Counted from the stretch's first letter, positions 17,429 to 26,855 are shown. The stretch: 64,000 bases of DNA from JAEUMG01 sp046349315 (GCA_046349315.1 JAXMCQ010000007.1:149807-213806); one strand, 5' to 3'. The notes: a model not told the origin generated them from the letters alone. Program-made: numbers and translations.

Positions 17429-18958
17429 TCAAGGGGATTTTCGGGGCGAAAGCAGGAGTGCTGCAATCGCCGCAAAGGTGATGATCGCGAGCAACATCCA
17501 GGCATCATTTGCTGCTAGCGTGAGGGCGCCGACCTCGATATCGCCCATGATTGTCATCAAGCCGACGGGGTCTTCGAAATTGGTGTCCTCGATCGAAATT
17601 CCTGTGATGCGAGCGGCCTCTTGATCGCCTGCCTTCAGTCGATCCAGCAGCGATTCCGCATAATCTGGTGTGCGCGTGAACAGCACGGTGTCGACCAGCG
17701 CTATGCCGATTGCGCCGCCCAGATTGCGCATGAGATTGAAGAGGCTCGACCCGTCATTCACCCTTGATGTTGGCAGGTGCCCGAGTGCCAGGCGTGTTGG
17801 CGCTAGCAAGCACAATGTTACACCGACGCCGCGAACTACCTGAGGCCAGAACATCTGATCATAATCGGTATCGATCGTTGATCGCGATGACATCCACAGA
17901 CCGATGGCGAAGATCGCAAAAGCGAACCCTGCCAACCATCGCTCGTCAGTTCGCTTCTCGAGCTGCACGGCCAATGGCGCGCTGATCATCTGGGTGACAC
18001 CCGTCACCAACATGATGATGCCGATCGCCAGGGGCCCGTGGCCGCGCACGAAAGCGAGAAAAACCGGGAGCAAATAGACTGAACCGAATAGGCCCGCCCC
18101 CAGTACAAAACTCATGATGCAGCCGGTCAGAAATGTACGGTCACTGAAAAGCCGAAGCTCGACGATCGGATGCTCGTTTCTTAAGCCACGCACAATGAAG
18201 AACGCCGCCAAGGCGACGAATAGGGCGAGGCAGGGCAAAACGTATATGGAATCCCAACCTTCTTTCGGCGCGTTCTTGAGTCCGATCTGAAAGGCTGCGA
18301 GGCCGGCCGCGAGCGCGAGCAGGGAAGACCAGTCGAGATGCCGCAACTCCCTGAGCGCCGTCGCCGCCCGCGGAAGACACACAAGTCCGACGATCAGCGC
18401 CGCAATTCCGGGAATGACGTTGATCAGAAACAACCAGTGCCAGGAAAGATTCTCGGTAATCCAGCCACCGGCGAGGGGACCAAGTGTTGGTGCGAGCACC
18501 GCGAGCATGCCGCCGGTTGTCGTTGCTACGGCCTCTTGCGATTTCGGAAAGAGCAGGAACACCGCGGCGAACACCAAGGGTATCAGGATGCCGCCAGCAA
18601 AGCCCTGGACACTCCGAGCGATGATCATCGATGTGAAATCGAAGCTCATTGCGCAGGCGATCGATGCAACCGTGAACAGGATGGTAGCGCCGGCGAACAA
18701 AAGCCTCATCGAAAAGACGCGCGTGAGCAGCGCTGTCAGTGGGATCGCGATAATCTCGGCAATGAGGTAGGACGTCTGCACCCAGCTCATGCGGTCGGCG
18801 CCGATATCGAGCGCAGCCTGGATGATCGAAAGCGACGTTACGACGACCTGGACATCCAGAATCGCCATGAACATGCCGAGACAGAGGGCGCCGAATCCGG
18901 CCCATGTCGCAAAGCCGGCATTGCCCGGCTGAGTCGCTTCTATTGTTTCCCCCCGCAT
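17429..18958 (-). CDS. DHA2-family (EmrB/QacA-like) MFS drug/proton antiporter
   Basis: 509 residues from the ATG at 18958; the frame extends 20 codons up to a TTG, but MRGETIEATQPGNAGFATW is the likelier N-terminus. There are about fourteen membrane helices. Helix 1 has ALCLGMFMAILDVQVVVTSL, the motif D1 of DHA2 exporters, and RMSWVQTSYLIAEI is the usual second-helix segment. Helix five reads APTLGPLAGGWITENLSWHW, the antiporter motif C. It probably exports hydrophobic compounds. No membrane fusion protein (EmrA) is adjacent; the neighbours are nrdJ and, divergently, a small exported protein gene. Confidence 0.88.
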   Translation of the reverse strand: MRGETIEATQPGNAGFATWAGFGALCLGMFMAILDVQVVVTSLSIIQAALDIGADRMSWVQTSYLIAEIIAIPLTALLTRVFSMRLLFAGATILFTVASIACAMSFDFTSMIIARSVQGFAGGILIPLVFAAVFLLFPKSQEAVATTTGGMLAVLAPTLGPLAGGWITENLSWHWLFLINVIPGIAALIVGLVCLPRAATALRELRHLDWSSLLALAAGLAAFQIGLKNAPKEGWDSIYVLPCLALFVALAAFFIVRGLRNEHPIVELRLFSDRTFLTGCIMSFVLGAGLFGSVYLLPVFLAFVRGHGPLAIGIIMLVTGVTQMISAPLAVQLEKRTDERWLAGFAFAIFAIGLWMSSRSTIDTDYDQMFWPQVVRGVGVTLCLLAPTRLALGHLPTSRVNDGSSLFNLMRNLGGAIGIALVDTVLFTRTPDYAESLLDRLKAGDQEAARITGISIEDTNFEDPVGLMTIMGDIEVGALTLAANDAWMLLAIITFAAIAALLLSPRKSP

Positions 18959-19060
18959 CGGGCCACTATGGCGGAGCAAAATGCGGGACGCCAAGGGGTT
19001 CTGACCGTTTGAGCCCAACCTTTAATGGAAGTGTTGCACGTAGTTGGCTAGAATTGCGCC

Positions 19061-19351
19061 ATGCTACGGTTTTTAACGAACAAACTGACGCTGATTGCGG
19101 CGATTTACGTCGGGATCTCCACGTCCTCGTCGCAGGCGATGAACTGGGAAGGACATGACGATTGGATGGCAGACCTGCCCGCGGCGCTGGTCTTGCAAGC
19201 TGCGACGCCGGTGGCCTTGCCGCAGCGGTCGCTAAAGCTGTGCCGGTTGGACCCGTCGCGCGACCCTTATGACCAGATACCCCTCCCAACCGACATATGC
19301 CGTATGGGATCGCCCGTTAAAGACTATGAGCGCTCGGGTGCCCAACCCTAG
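19061..19351 (+). CDS. Small exported protein of unknown function
   Basis: 96 residues. Residues 1-26 (MLRFLTNKLTLIAAIYVGIS, ending SSSQA) look like a signal peptide with cleavage at SQA. The rest is hydrophilic with a pair of Cys residues (CRLDPSRDPYDQIPLPTDIC) that could form a disulfide. I do not recognise the family. No strong ribosome binding site precedes the ATG, so the gene call rests on the signal peptide and on the gap it fills between divergent neighbours; it ends 42 bp before the next plus-strand gene. Confidence 0.5.
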   Translation: MLRFLTNKLTLIAAIYVGISTSSSQAMNWEGHDDWMADLPAALVLQAATPVALPQRSLKLCRLDPSRDPYDQIPLPTDICRMGSPVKDYERSGAQP

Positions 19352-19392
19352 CCTCAATTCGAACCTAACTCGCCGCCGGCAATTCGTGGCTC

Positions 19393-21408
19393 ATGGAAAC
19401 CATCCAGCCCTATCTTGACTATTTTGCCCAGAACCCGACCTGGGCAATCCTGATCGTCTTCCTCATCGCCTTCGGCGAAGCACTTCTCATCATAGGGTTG
19501 TTCGTGCCCTCGACTGCCGTGCTGGTTGGCGCGGGCATGCTGGTTGGGACCGGTCATCTTGAATTCTGGCCGATCTTTGTGGCGACCGTTGTTGGCGCCA
19601 TTCTGGGCGACCAGCTTTCCTACTGGGCGGGAAGACTATTCGGCGAGCGGCTCAAGACCATGTGGCCGCTCAATCGCTACCCGGCACTCGTCGCGCGGGG
19701 TGAGGACTTCGTCCGCCAGCACGGCGGCAAGTCGATCGCCATCGGTCGGTTTGTGCCGGGCGTCAAGGCGGTCGTGCCCGGCATCGTCGGCATGTTCGGA
19801 ATGGGCCAGCTCTTTTTTGCCACAGTCAATATTTCCTCGGGTATTGTTTGGGGAGCCGCGCATGTGTTTCCCGGCATTCTGCTCGGGCAGGGGCTGGCGC
19901 TCGCAGGCGAATTGAGCGGCCGCCTGGTGGTCGTGCTCCTTATTCTATTGGTTGTTCTCGCAATTGCGGGATGGCTGATCAGGCTTGGCGTTGCTGGGGT
20001 ATCGCCGCTCATTGGCCGAGGGCTGGCCAGGATATCGGCATGGGCGAAGCGTAGGTCCAGTCCCTTCTGGCGACGGTTCGGTCGTGCGGTAGCACCTGAG
20101 AATCCGCGCTCCCTGCTTGTCGTCGTCTTCGCCGTGGTTGCCGTTGCCGCGCTCATCGCTCTTGTCGACATGACCATCGGGGTGTTTGCGAGCGGCGCCT
20201 TTCTCAACACCGACCTCTCCGTCAACAAGCTGATGCGCGAGCTACGCAATGCGCCGGCCGACGACATCATGGTCGGTATTACCATGCTCGGTGACTGGCC
20301 GGTCATGACGGCGCTCGGGCTGGCCATGGCAGGCTGGCTGTTTATCCGCAGGTCGTGGCGCGCCGGGCTGGCCGTTGTCGCGGCTCTGGCTTCCGCTCGG
20401 ATATTCGTGTTTGTTCTCAAGTTCGGAATTCAGAAGGCAAGGCCCTTCGAACTCTATCCGGATGCAACATCCTATGCCTTCCCATCAGGCCACACCGCCG
20501 TCGCGACGGTCACGTTGGGCGTTTTGGCGGTGCTCGTCAGCCATTCCATGGGCAGGTGGGGACGATCGCTCGTATTTGCGGTCTGTGGGCTTGCCGTCGT
20601 CGCTATTGCCTATTCGCGGCTTTATCTGGGCGTCCACTGGCTGTCGGATGTTCTTGGTGGATTCCTGTTCGGAGCCATTGTGACAGCCGCCTTTGGCGTT
20701 GTGCTCGAAGCCATTCCGCCGCGCCGGATTGCGCCGGCCGGTCTCGCGGCAATTGCGCTCGCCGCTCTCACCTTGGCTGGAGCGGCTCACATCGGAGCAG
20801 GCTTCGCGCACGCCATTGAGCTCTATGCGCCTCGTCACGTCGTTCACCGCGAGAGCATCGCTGAATGGCAAGAGACGGGATGGACAAAGCTGCCGAGGCG
20901 CCGAATTGATCTTGCGGGAAAGCCCGAAGAGGAATTCACCCTGCAATGGTTGGGTGGTCCCGCGGCACTCGCCACCGTACTCGATGAGCACGGCTGGCGC
21001 CTGCAGCCCAAATGGCATTGGAAGGACGGTCTGCCTTACCTCAATCCGGAGGCGACGCTCGACCAGCTTGCCCCACGGCCGATTCTACATGAGGGGTTGC
21101 GATCACTTCTGACGTGGATACAGCCGTCAAAGGATCCGGAATCTTACCGGCTTGTTTTACGCCTGTGGAAGTCCGATTACGAAGTCGTCGCCGCGGACGT
21201 TGCGGAGCCGGTCTACCTGTTGAGCCTTACGCGAGAGAGGTTGCGGCGCGGCATGCACCTTTACGCGGTCCCAAGCCCGACACCGCCTACCCAGGAAGAG
21301 ACAGACGAGTTCCTCACCTTGCTCGAACAAACGTCAGCCGTTCGGATCTATGCGCGCGCCAAACAGGACGATGAGACCATTCCCGTCCTGGTCACAGCGG
21401 CCCAGTGA
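19393..21408 (+). CDS. DedA - PAP2 phosphatase fusion with C-terminal LssY-like domain
   Basis: 671 residues in three parts. Residues about 1-200 are a DedA/SNARE-associated (VTT) domain with four or five helices and the motif FGRFVPGVKAVVPGIVGMF-like segment seen as IGRFVPGVKAVVPGIVG. Residues about 230-450 are a PAP2 phosphatase: KARPFELYPDATSYAFPSGH, then SRLYLGVHWLSDVLGG carry the three acid-phosphatase motifs. The last about 200 residues are soluble and resemble the LssY C-terminal domain. DedA proteins flip undecaprenyl phosphate or phospholipids and PAP2 enzymes dephosphorylate lipid pyrophosphates, so a role in recycling lipid carriers is inferred. A real ATG start follows the small gene by 41 bp. 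Confidence 0.9.
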   Translation: METIQPYLDYFAQNPTWAILIVFLIAFGEALLIIGLFVPSTAVLVGAGMLVGTGHLEFWPIFVATVVGAILGDQLSYWAGRLFGERLKTMWPLNRYPALVARGEDFVRQHGGKSIAIGRFVPGVKAVVPGIVGMFGMGQLFFATVNISSGIVWGAAHVFPGILLGQGLALAGELSGRLVVVLLILLVVLAIAGWLIRLGVAGVSPLIGRGLARISAWAKRRSSPFWRRFGRAVAPENPRSLLVVVFAVVAVAALIALVDMTIGVFASGAFLNTDLSVNKLMRELRNAPADDIMVGITMLGDWPVMTALGLAMAGWLFIRRSWRAGLAVVAALASARIFVFVLKFGIQKARPFELYPDATSYAFPSGHTAVATVTLGVLAVLVSHSMGRWGRSLVFAVCGLAVVAIAYSRLYLGVHWLSDVLGGFLFGAIVTAAFGVVLEAIPPRRIAPAGLAAIALAALTLAGAAHIGAGFAHAIELYAPRHVVHRESIAEWQETGWTKLPRRRIDLAGKPEEEFTLQWLGGPAALATVLDEHGWRLQPKWHWKDGLPYLNPEATLDQLAPRPILHEGLRSLLTWIQPSKDPESYRLVLRLWKSDYEVVAADVAEPVYLLSLTRERLRRGMHLYAVPSPTPPTQEETDEFLTLLEQTSAVRIYARAKQDDETIPVLVTAAQ

Positions 21409-21489
21409 TTCATGTCTGTCTGGACCTTCCCCCTAGCTTCGGCCATAGTCCGCGCGAAATCCAGCCCTGTCATAAGGACTGAGTAGGAT

Positions 21490-21888
21490 ATGAAGTTTTT
21501 GCTGCAGTTTTTCACTTGGTGGAATGGCGAAACCTTAGGGACGCGATTCTGGACTTGGCGAAAGGGTCAATTCGTCGGGGAAGACGAATTTGGCAATCGC
21601 TATTACCGGGCCCCCTCGGCCATTCCGGCGTCGATCCGCGAGCATCGCTGGGTCATCTACAATGGATATGCTGAGGCATCGGCGATCCCGCCGGGCTGGC
21701 ACGGCTGGATGCACTACAAGGTCGATACGCCGCCGACCAAGGGCGCCTACCAGCCGCGCGAGTGGCAGCTTCCCCATCAGCCCAATTTGACGGGGACGGC
21801 GGAGGCTTACCGGCCCCCGGGCAGCATTGTCGGATTTGGGAAGCCTAAGCCGGTCGCTGCCGACTATCAGGCTTGGACACCCGAATAA
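21490..21888 (+). CDS. NDUFA12-type accessory subunit of NADH:ubiquinone oxidoreductase
   Basis: 132 residues, close to the 17.2-kDa family. It shows FVGEDEFGNRYYR, RWVIYNGYAEASAIPPGWHG and HYKVDTPPTKGAYQPREWQL, which are hallmarks of the mitochondrial B17.2/NDUFA12 subunit and its alphaproteobacterial ancestors. It sits on the peripheral arm of complex I. As usual in alphaproteobacteria, it is not with the nuo operon but precedes mlaD-like and DUF2155 genes. The next gene begins 82 bp downstream. Confidence 0.93.
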   Translation: MKFLLQFFTWWNGETLGTRFWTWRKGQFVGEDEFGNRYYRAPSAIPASIREHRWVIYNGYAEASAIPPGWHGWMHYKVDTPPTKGAYQPREWQLPHQPNLTGTAEAYRPPGSIVGFGKPKPVAADYQAWTPE

Positions 21889-21970
21889 TGCGGGCCCTTT
21901 GCCGCCACATTTTGCGGGTTTTGTCGGCTAAGCGCGGCTGATCGGGAGCCCGATTCTTCGGACCTAAGGT

Positions 21971-22531
21971 ATGAACAACAATTCGACGGTTGAAACAGCG
22001 ATTGGCGCCGCAGTCATCTTGATCGCGGCGATTTTCTTCGTCTATGCCTACCAGACATCCGGCAAGGCCGAAGGCACCGGCGGATATACGGTGAGTGCGG
22101 AATTCGACAATGCCGCGGGCGTGAACACCGGGACCGACGTGCGGCTCGCGGGGATTAAGATCGGTACCGTCACCGCGCAGTCCCTGAATGCTGAGAACTA
22201 TCAGGCGGTCATCACCATGGCGATCGACCCCAAGATTTCGCTGAGTGACGACACGACCGCGAAAATCACCTCCGAAGGACTTCTGGGGTCCAATTTCATC
22301 GCGCTTGAGCCGGGTGGATCGGATACGAAGCTAACCGAGGGCGGCCGCATCGCTTATACACAAGGGGCCGTCGATATTTGGTCGCTTATAAGCCAGGCGA
22401 TGTTCGACAAGAAGGGCGATGAGACAACGACCGAAGGCAGCAAGACTCCTGCTGGGGGAGAAACGACGCCATCGGGTGGCGAAACTGCCCCGTCAGGCGG
22501 CGAGCCTACGCCTGAGACCGCGCCGCAGTGA
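21971..22531 (+). CDS. mlaD: MlaD-like MCE-domain lipid transport protein
   Basis: 186 residues. An uncleaved N-terminal membrane helix (AIGAAVILIAAIFFVYAY) is followed by one MCE domain with YTVSAEFDNAAGVNTGTDVR and LLGSNFIALEPGG. The final 35 residues are a Gly-Glu-Pro-Thr repeat (SGGETAPSGGEPTPETAP), a low-complexity tail. MlaD forms a hexameric ring on the periplasmic side of the Mla ABC transporter that moves phospholipids between membranes. The partner mlaE, mlaF and mlaC genes are not in this window. The stop overlaps the next start by 4 bp. Confidence 0.9.
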   Translation: MNNNSTVETAIGAAVILIAAIFFVYAYQTSGKAEGTGGYTVSAEFDNAAGVNTGTDVRLAGIKIGTVTAQSLNAENYQAVITMAIDPKISLSDDTTAKITSEGLLGSNFIALEPGGSDTKLTEGGRIAYTQGAVDIWSLISQAMFDKKGDETTTEGSKTPAGGETTPSGGETAPSGGEPTPETAPQ

Positions 22532-23001
22532 TCCCAATCTGTTCTGCCGGCTGGACACGTCCGGCTGCGCTGGCGATTTGTATTGTCATGTCCCAAGCCG
22601 GATCAGCTAACGCCGAGCGGATTTCCAATCCGATCGCTATGTTTGCCGGCCTTGATAAGATCACCGGCGTCACAACGACATTCGAAGTTCAGATCGGGCA
22701 GGAAGCGAAGTTTGGTGGCTTTCTCGTCAGGCCGCGCGTCTGTTACTCGCGACCGGCGACCGAAGAACCCAAGACCACGTCCTTCGTTGAAGTCGACGAA
22801 TTGGAGACCGATCAGAGCCGAAAACGCGTGTTCACTGGTTGGATGTTTGCCGAAAGCCCCGGCTTAAGCGGTGTGGAACACGCTGTCTTTGATGTCTGGC
22901 TGACGGGATGCCGCGACCCCAATGCACCACCACCCATCATCGAGGCAGCGCCCGACGCTGCACCTGCTGGCGAGGAGCAAGGGGATACGCCGGACGATTA
23001 G
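22528..23001 (+). CDS. DUF2155 protein, exported
   Basis: 157 residues from a GTG overlapping the mlaD stop. An N-terminal signal peptide ends near SANA. The mature region has ITGVTTTFEVQIGQEAKFGG and FTGWMFAESPGLSGVEHAVFDVWL, the pattern of DUF2155, a short periplasmic alphaproteobacterial family of unknown function that commonly follows the NDUFA12 and mlaD genes. Two Cys residues (RVCYS and TGCRDP) are conserved in position and may pair. It ends in an acidic and proline-rich tail. The stop overlaps the convergent aat stop by 4 bp. Confidence 0.88.
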   Translation: MIPICSAGWTRPAALAICIVMSQAGSANAERISNPIAMFAGLDKITGVTTTFEVQIGQEAKFGGFLVRPRVCYSRPATEEPKTTSFVEVDELETDQSRKRVFTGWMFAESPGLSGVEHAVFDVWLTGCRDPNAPPPIIEAAPDAAPAGEEQGDTPDD

Positions 23002-23657
23002 GCCGGAACCTTCCCTTGTGCGCGGGCCAAGACTATTTCGGGATCGCTATCTTGTGCGAATTTGAAGAAGTCCGCATCAGCCGCGAGGGCCGGTTCCAGC
23101 ACCTCGTGATATTCAAGACGGGTAAGCGGAACCGCGCCGAGACGCGCGAGATGTGGGTTCATGAATTGAGCATCGAGCAGACGAAAGCCGCCAGCATTCA
23201 ATCTCGCGACAAGATGGACCAGCGCTACTTTGCTCGCATCGCTCTGTAAGGAAAACATGCTTTCGCCGAAGAACACCGCACCGATCCGGACTCCATAGAG
23301 CCCGCCGACCAGTTGATCCCCGACCCAGGCCTCGACGGTGTGGCAGCAGCCCATCTTGAAGAGCTGGCTATAAAGCGACCTGATCCGCCCATTGATCCAG
23401 GTCGAGCCGCGACCGGGGTAGCGTGCGGCGCAGCCTGCAATAACTTCGGGAAATGCCGTGTCGATGCGGATCGTGAATTCCTGCCGCCTGACTCGCTTGC
23501 GCAGCGAGCGAGAGATGACGAGACCATCGAGTGGAATTGTTCCACGCTCCTCCGGCTCAATCCAGTAGAGCGCGTTGTCCTCCGCGCTTTCCGCCATCGG
23601 AAATATTCCGGCGGCATATGCTTTGAGCAGTATTTGCGGGGTGATCGTTGCGCTCAT
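22998..23657 (-). CDS. aat: Leucyl/phenylalanyl-tRNA-protein transferase
   Basis: 219 residues. The family signatures are AYAAGIFPMAESAEDNALYWIEP near the N-terminus and VGGLYGVRIGAVFFGESMFS in the centre. It adds Leu or Phe from charged tRNA to proteins with N-terminal Arg or Lys, marking them for ClpS-ClpAP degradation. Its start overlaps the accC stop by 4 bp, so it is the last gene of the aroQ-accB-accC-aat unit. Confidence 0.96.
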   Translation of the reverse strand: MSATITPQILLKAYAAGIFPMAESAEDNALYWIEPEERGTIPLDGLVISRSLRKRVRRQEFTIRIDTAFPEVIAGCAARYPGRGSTWINGRIRSLYSQLFKMGCCHTVEAWVGDQLVGGLYGVRIGAVFFGESMFSLQSDASKVALVHLVARLNAGGFRLLDAQFMNPHLARLGAVPLTRLEYHEVLEPALAADADFFKFAQDSDPEIVLARAQGKVPA

Positions 23658-25000
23658 GGCGACGGGCGGTTGAGGAAATGCTCGAGCCAGTGAATATCGT
23701 AATGCCCATCGATGATATCCGCCTCGCCAACTAACCGCTGGAAGAGGGGGATTGTCGTCTCGACTCCCTCAATGACATATTCGGACAAGGCTCGGCGCAG
23801 CCGCATCAGGCACTCAGTGCGCGTCTTGCCAAACACGATCAGCTTGCCGATCAGGCTGTCGTAATAAGGCGGAATGCGATAGCCGGCATAGATTGCCGAA
23901 TCGATGCGTACGCCCAATCCGCCGGGCACATGCACGGCATCGACCCGACCTGGCGAGGGCGCGAAGGTACGCGGATTTTCGGCATTGATTCGGCACTCGA
24001 TGGCATGGCCGCTGAAGGAAATGTCGCTCTGCGCGTATTTCAACGTTGAACCCGAGGCGATGCTGATCTGCTCCTGAACGAGATCGAGACCAGTGAGCAT
24101 TTCCGTGACAGGATGCTCGACTTGCAGCCGCGTGTTCATTTCGATGAAGTAGAACTGCCCGTTCTCATAGAGAAACTCGACCGTCCCGACCCCTTCATAG
24201 CCGAGGTCACGCATGGCCTGCGCGACACGGCCACCAATCTCTTCGCGCTGGACAGAATTGAGAGCCGGGGAATGGGCTTCTTCCCAGACTTTCTGATGCC
24301 GGCGCTGCAACGAACAATCGCGCTCGCCAAGATGAACGGCGCGGCCCTGACCGTCGCCGAGGACCTGGATCTCGATATGCCGGGGAGTGGAGAGATATTT
24401 CTCGATATAGACTTCATCATTGCCGAACGCGGCCTTTGCCTCGGCCTGTGCCGTCGCCAGGGCCGTTTCGAGGTCGGCCTCCGAATGAGCCACCTTCATG
24501 CCGCGGCCACCGCCGCCGGCCGTCGCCTTGATGAGCACAGGATAGCCGATATCCCTGGCGATGGTTCGGGCTTGGGCTAGATCGGCGATGCCGCCTTCGG
24601 AGCCTGGCACGACAGGGATGCCCAACGCCTTCGCGGTGCGCTTCGCTTCGATCTTGTCGCCCATGACCCGGATGTGTTCGGCGCTAGGCCCGATGAATTT
24701 GATGCCATGCTCGGTCAGGATCTCAGCGAAACGCGCATTCTCGGAGAGAAAGCCGTAACCGGGATGGACGGCCTCTGCTCCGGTGATCTCGCAGGCCGAG
24801 ACGATCGCCGGAATGTTGAGATAGCTGTCGCGCGCTGGCGGCGGGCCGATACATACGCTCTCATCCGCGAGGCGGACATGCATCGCCTCCTCGTCGGCCG
24901 TGGAGTGGACTGCAACCGTCTGAATACCGAGTTCGCGGCAGGCCCGCATGACCCGCAAGGCAATCTCGCCGCGATTGGCAATCAGGACTTTGTCGAACAT
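23654..25000 (-). CDS. accC: Acetyl-CoA carboxylase, biotin carboxylase subunit
   Basis: 448 residues, the standard AccC length. The N-terminal ANRGEIALRVMRACRELG, the ATP-grasp glycine loop ATAGGGGRGMKVAHSEAD and the catalytic block EMNTRLQVEHPVTEM are all intact. It carboxylates the biotin on AccB, the first half-reaction of malonyl-CoA formation. It follows accB with a 2 bp gap. Confidence 0.98.
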   Translation of the reverse strand: MFDKVLIANRGEIALRVMRACRELGIQTVAVHSTADEEAMHVRLADESVCIGPPPARDSYLNIPAIVSACEITGAEAVHPGYGFLSENARFAEILTEHGIKFIGPSAEHIRVMGDKIEAKRTAKALGIPVVPGSEGGIADLAQARTIARDIGYPVLIKATAGGGGRGMKVAHSEADLETALATAQAEAKAAFGNDEVYIEKYLSTPRHIEIQVLGDGQGRAVHLGERDCSLQRRHQKVWEEAHSPALNSVQREEIGGRVAQAMRDLGYEGVGTVEFLYENGQFYFIEMNTRLQVEHPVTEMLTGLDLVQEQISIASGSTLKYAQSDISFSGHAIECRINAENPRTFAPSPGRVDAVHVPGGLGVRIDSAIYAGYRIPPYYDSLIGKLIVFGKTRTECLMRLRRALSEYVIEGVETTIPLFQRLVGEADIIDGHYDIHWLEHFLNRPSP

Positions 25001-25002
25001 GA

Positions 25003-25497
25003 TTACTCGATCACCACGAGCGGTTCACCATACTCCACCGGCTGTCCGTTTGTGATGAGAATGCGGACGACTTTGCCGCTTCTGGGCGCCGGAATCTGGT
25101 TCATGGTTTTCATGGCTTCGATGATGAGCAGCGTCTGTCCTTGCTTAACTTCCGTGCCTTCCTCGATGAATGCGTTGGCGCCCGGTGCCGGTGCGAGATA
25201 GGCCGTGCCGACCATCGGCGACTTGACGGTGCCGGGATGCGCAGCCGCATCCGCAGCTGCGGGCGACGGCGCCGTGCTTGCTGGAGCAGGTGCCGCTACT
25301 GCGGCGGGAATGCTTTGCGGCAGTGCAACGGCGGCACTGAGCCCGACCGAGCGCGATACCCGAACGCGCGTACCTTTCTGCTCGAGCTCGATTTCAGTGA
25401 GCCCTGTGTCCGTTAAGATATCCGCGAGGCTCCGGATGAGCGATAGTTCCGGGCGCTCTGTTTCTGCGCCTGTGGCTGATGGCTTCTTTGCTGGCAT
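25003..25497 (-). CDS. accB: Acetyl-CoA carboxylase, biotin carboxyl carrier protein
   Basis: 164 residues. An N-terminal helical region, an Ala/Pro-rich flexible linker (about residues 55-90) and a C-terminal biotinyl domain with LIIEAMKTMNQIPAP, the Lys of AMKTM being the biotinylation site. The start is 3 bp beyond the aroQ stop, so accB and accC are translated in one unit with aroQ. Confidence 0.97.
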   Translation of the reverse strand: MPAKKPSATGAETERPELSLIRSLADILTDTGLTEIELEQKGTRVRVSRSVGLSAAVALPQSIPAAVAAPAPASTAPSPAAADAAAHPGTVKSPMVGTAYLAPAPGANAFIEEGTEVKQGQTLLIIEAMKTMNQIPAPRSGKVVRILITNGQPVEYGEPLVVIE

Positions 25498-25500
25498 CTC

Positions 25501-25950
25501 TCAGTTCTTGCTTGTTTGTGTAACGATGCGTGACAGGGCCTCGATGGCCAATTCATACCCATGGCTGCCGAAGCCGCAGATCACGCCAACGGCGACCCCG
25601 GAGACGTAGCTTTTGTGTCGAAAGGGCTCGCGCTTGTAAACATTGGTCAAATGGACCTCAATGACCGGAAGGTCGCTTGCTCGCAAGGCGTCGTGGATGG
25701 CCACGGAGGTGTGAGTGTAGGCAGCAGCATTGATCACGATCCCACAGGCTGATGACCGCGCCTCCTGAATCGACGAGACAAGTTCGCCCTCGATGTTGGA
25801 TTGGCGGAACTCGACGGCAAACCCAAGCCGTTTGCCTGCGGCGATACAAAGGCGCTGGATGTCTTCCAGCATCTCCCTCCCATAGGTTTCCGGCTCGCGA
25901 AGTCCGAGCATGTTCAGATTCGGACCGTTAAGCACGAAAACTGGCTTCAT
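25501..25950 (-). CDS. aroQ: 3-dehydroquinate dehydratase, type II
   Basis: 149 residues, the typical dodecameric type II enzyme. FVLNGPNLNMLGLREPETYG includes the catalytic Tyr, and GIVINAAAYTHTSVAIHDAL and PVIEVHLTNVYKRE supply the active-site Asn, His and Arg segments. It dehydrates 3-dehydroquinate in the shikimate pathway. Linkage to accB-accC is common in alphaproteobacteria. The DsbA-family gene lies 85 bp upstream on the same strand. Confidence 0.97.
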   Translation of the reverse strand: MKPVFVLNGPNLNMLGLREPETYGREMLEDIQRLCIAAGKRLGFAVEFRQSNIEGELVSSIQEARSSACGIVINAAAYTHTSVAIHDALRASDLPVIEVHLTNVYKREPFRHKSYVSGVAVGVICGFGSHGYELAIEALSRIVTQTSKN

Positions 25951-26035
25951 CCACGCTCCCTGGGCCGGAGGCCGACTCGCGGCCTTTCGCTCGCTTATAA
26001 GCGGTCAAAGACCGGTGCGAAAGATGCGCAGGCGT

Positions 26036-26791
26036 TCAGCAAAGCTTGCAGCCGCCCTGGTCGCGCACCTGCTTCACCGATGCCGAAAGGCCTTCGAAAC
26101 CGATCGCCCCCGGGATCAGCGTCTCATCGATGATAAAGGCCGGCGTACCCTGGATTCCCAGTTTCTGGGCGAGCGACATATTGGCGTCGAGAATGGCGCT
26201 GATTTCCTCTGATTGCATGTCCGCCTTCAGCTTTTCGACATCAAGCCCAACCGACTTGGCGATTTCCATGACCGTATCCGTCTCGACATGGCCGTCATGC
26301 CCAAGCATGGCCAAATGGAAATCCCAATACTTGCCCTGTTTCTTGGAGGCGAGGGCAGCCTTTGCCGCGACCTGCGAGCCAGGGCCGAGGATGGGGAACT
26401 CCTTCATGACGAGTCTCAGGTCTTTGTCTTCTTCGACCATGCGCATGACGTCCGGCATCGCTCGCTTGCAGTAGCCGCAATTGTAATCGAAAAACTCAAC
26501 CATCGTGACTTTGCCATCCGGGTTGCCCGCAACAAGGTCGAGTGATGAGCGGTATATCTGATCGGCGTTATCCTTCAGCGCAACCTTCTGCCGAGCGCCG
26601 TCCTCCGCAGCTTCCTTTTTCTCCAGTTCCTGCGAGACCTCTCTCAGGAGTTCGGGATTGTTGAGGAGGTATTCCCGAATGATGCCGCCGATCTCGTTCC
26701 TCTGCTCATCGTTGAATCCGGCCGCATAGGCGGAAAGCGCGGCCGTCGTGATGGCGAAGCAAATGGCGAATAGACGAATGAGCCGTCGCAT
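26036..26791 (-). CDS. DsbA-family thiol:disulfide protein, periplasmic
   Basis: 251 residues from the second of two close ATGs, chosen because AGGAAG lies 6 bp before it; the first ATG at 26797 abuts that site and a further in-frame start at 26839 is less likely. A signal peptide ends near SAYA. A helical segment (about residues 25-75) with EEKEA-like charged residues precedes the thioredoxin fold, whose active site is NCGYC. This layout resembles ScsC/Com1-like DsbA proteins with an N-terminal oligomerisation region. A C-terminal GGCKLC adds a second Cys pair. It probably forms or isomerises disulfides in exported proteins. It follows the M48 gene by 64 bp. Confidence 0.9.
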   Translation of the reverse strand: MRRLIRLFAICFAITTAALSAYAAGFNDEQRNEIGGIIREYLLNNPELLREVSQELEKKEAAEDGARQKVALKDNADQIYRSSLDLVAGNPDGKVTMVEFFDYNCGYCKRAMPDVMRMVEEDKDLRLVMKEFPILGPGSQVAAKAALASKKQGKYWDFHLAMLGHDGHVETDTVMEIAKSVGLDVEKLKADMQSEEISAILDANMSLAQKLGIQGTPAFIIDETLIPGAIGFEGLSASVKQVRDQGGCKLC

Positions 26792-26855
26792 AATCATCTT
26801 CCTACTCTGGTTGGCCCAGCAAACGGGATGTCGGCACACTGAGCCGGGGGGCTTG

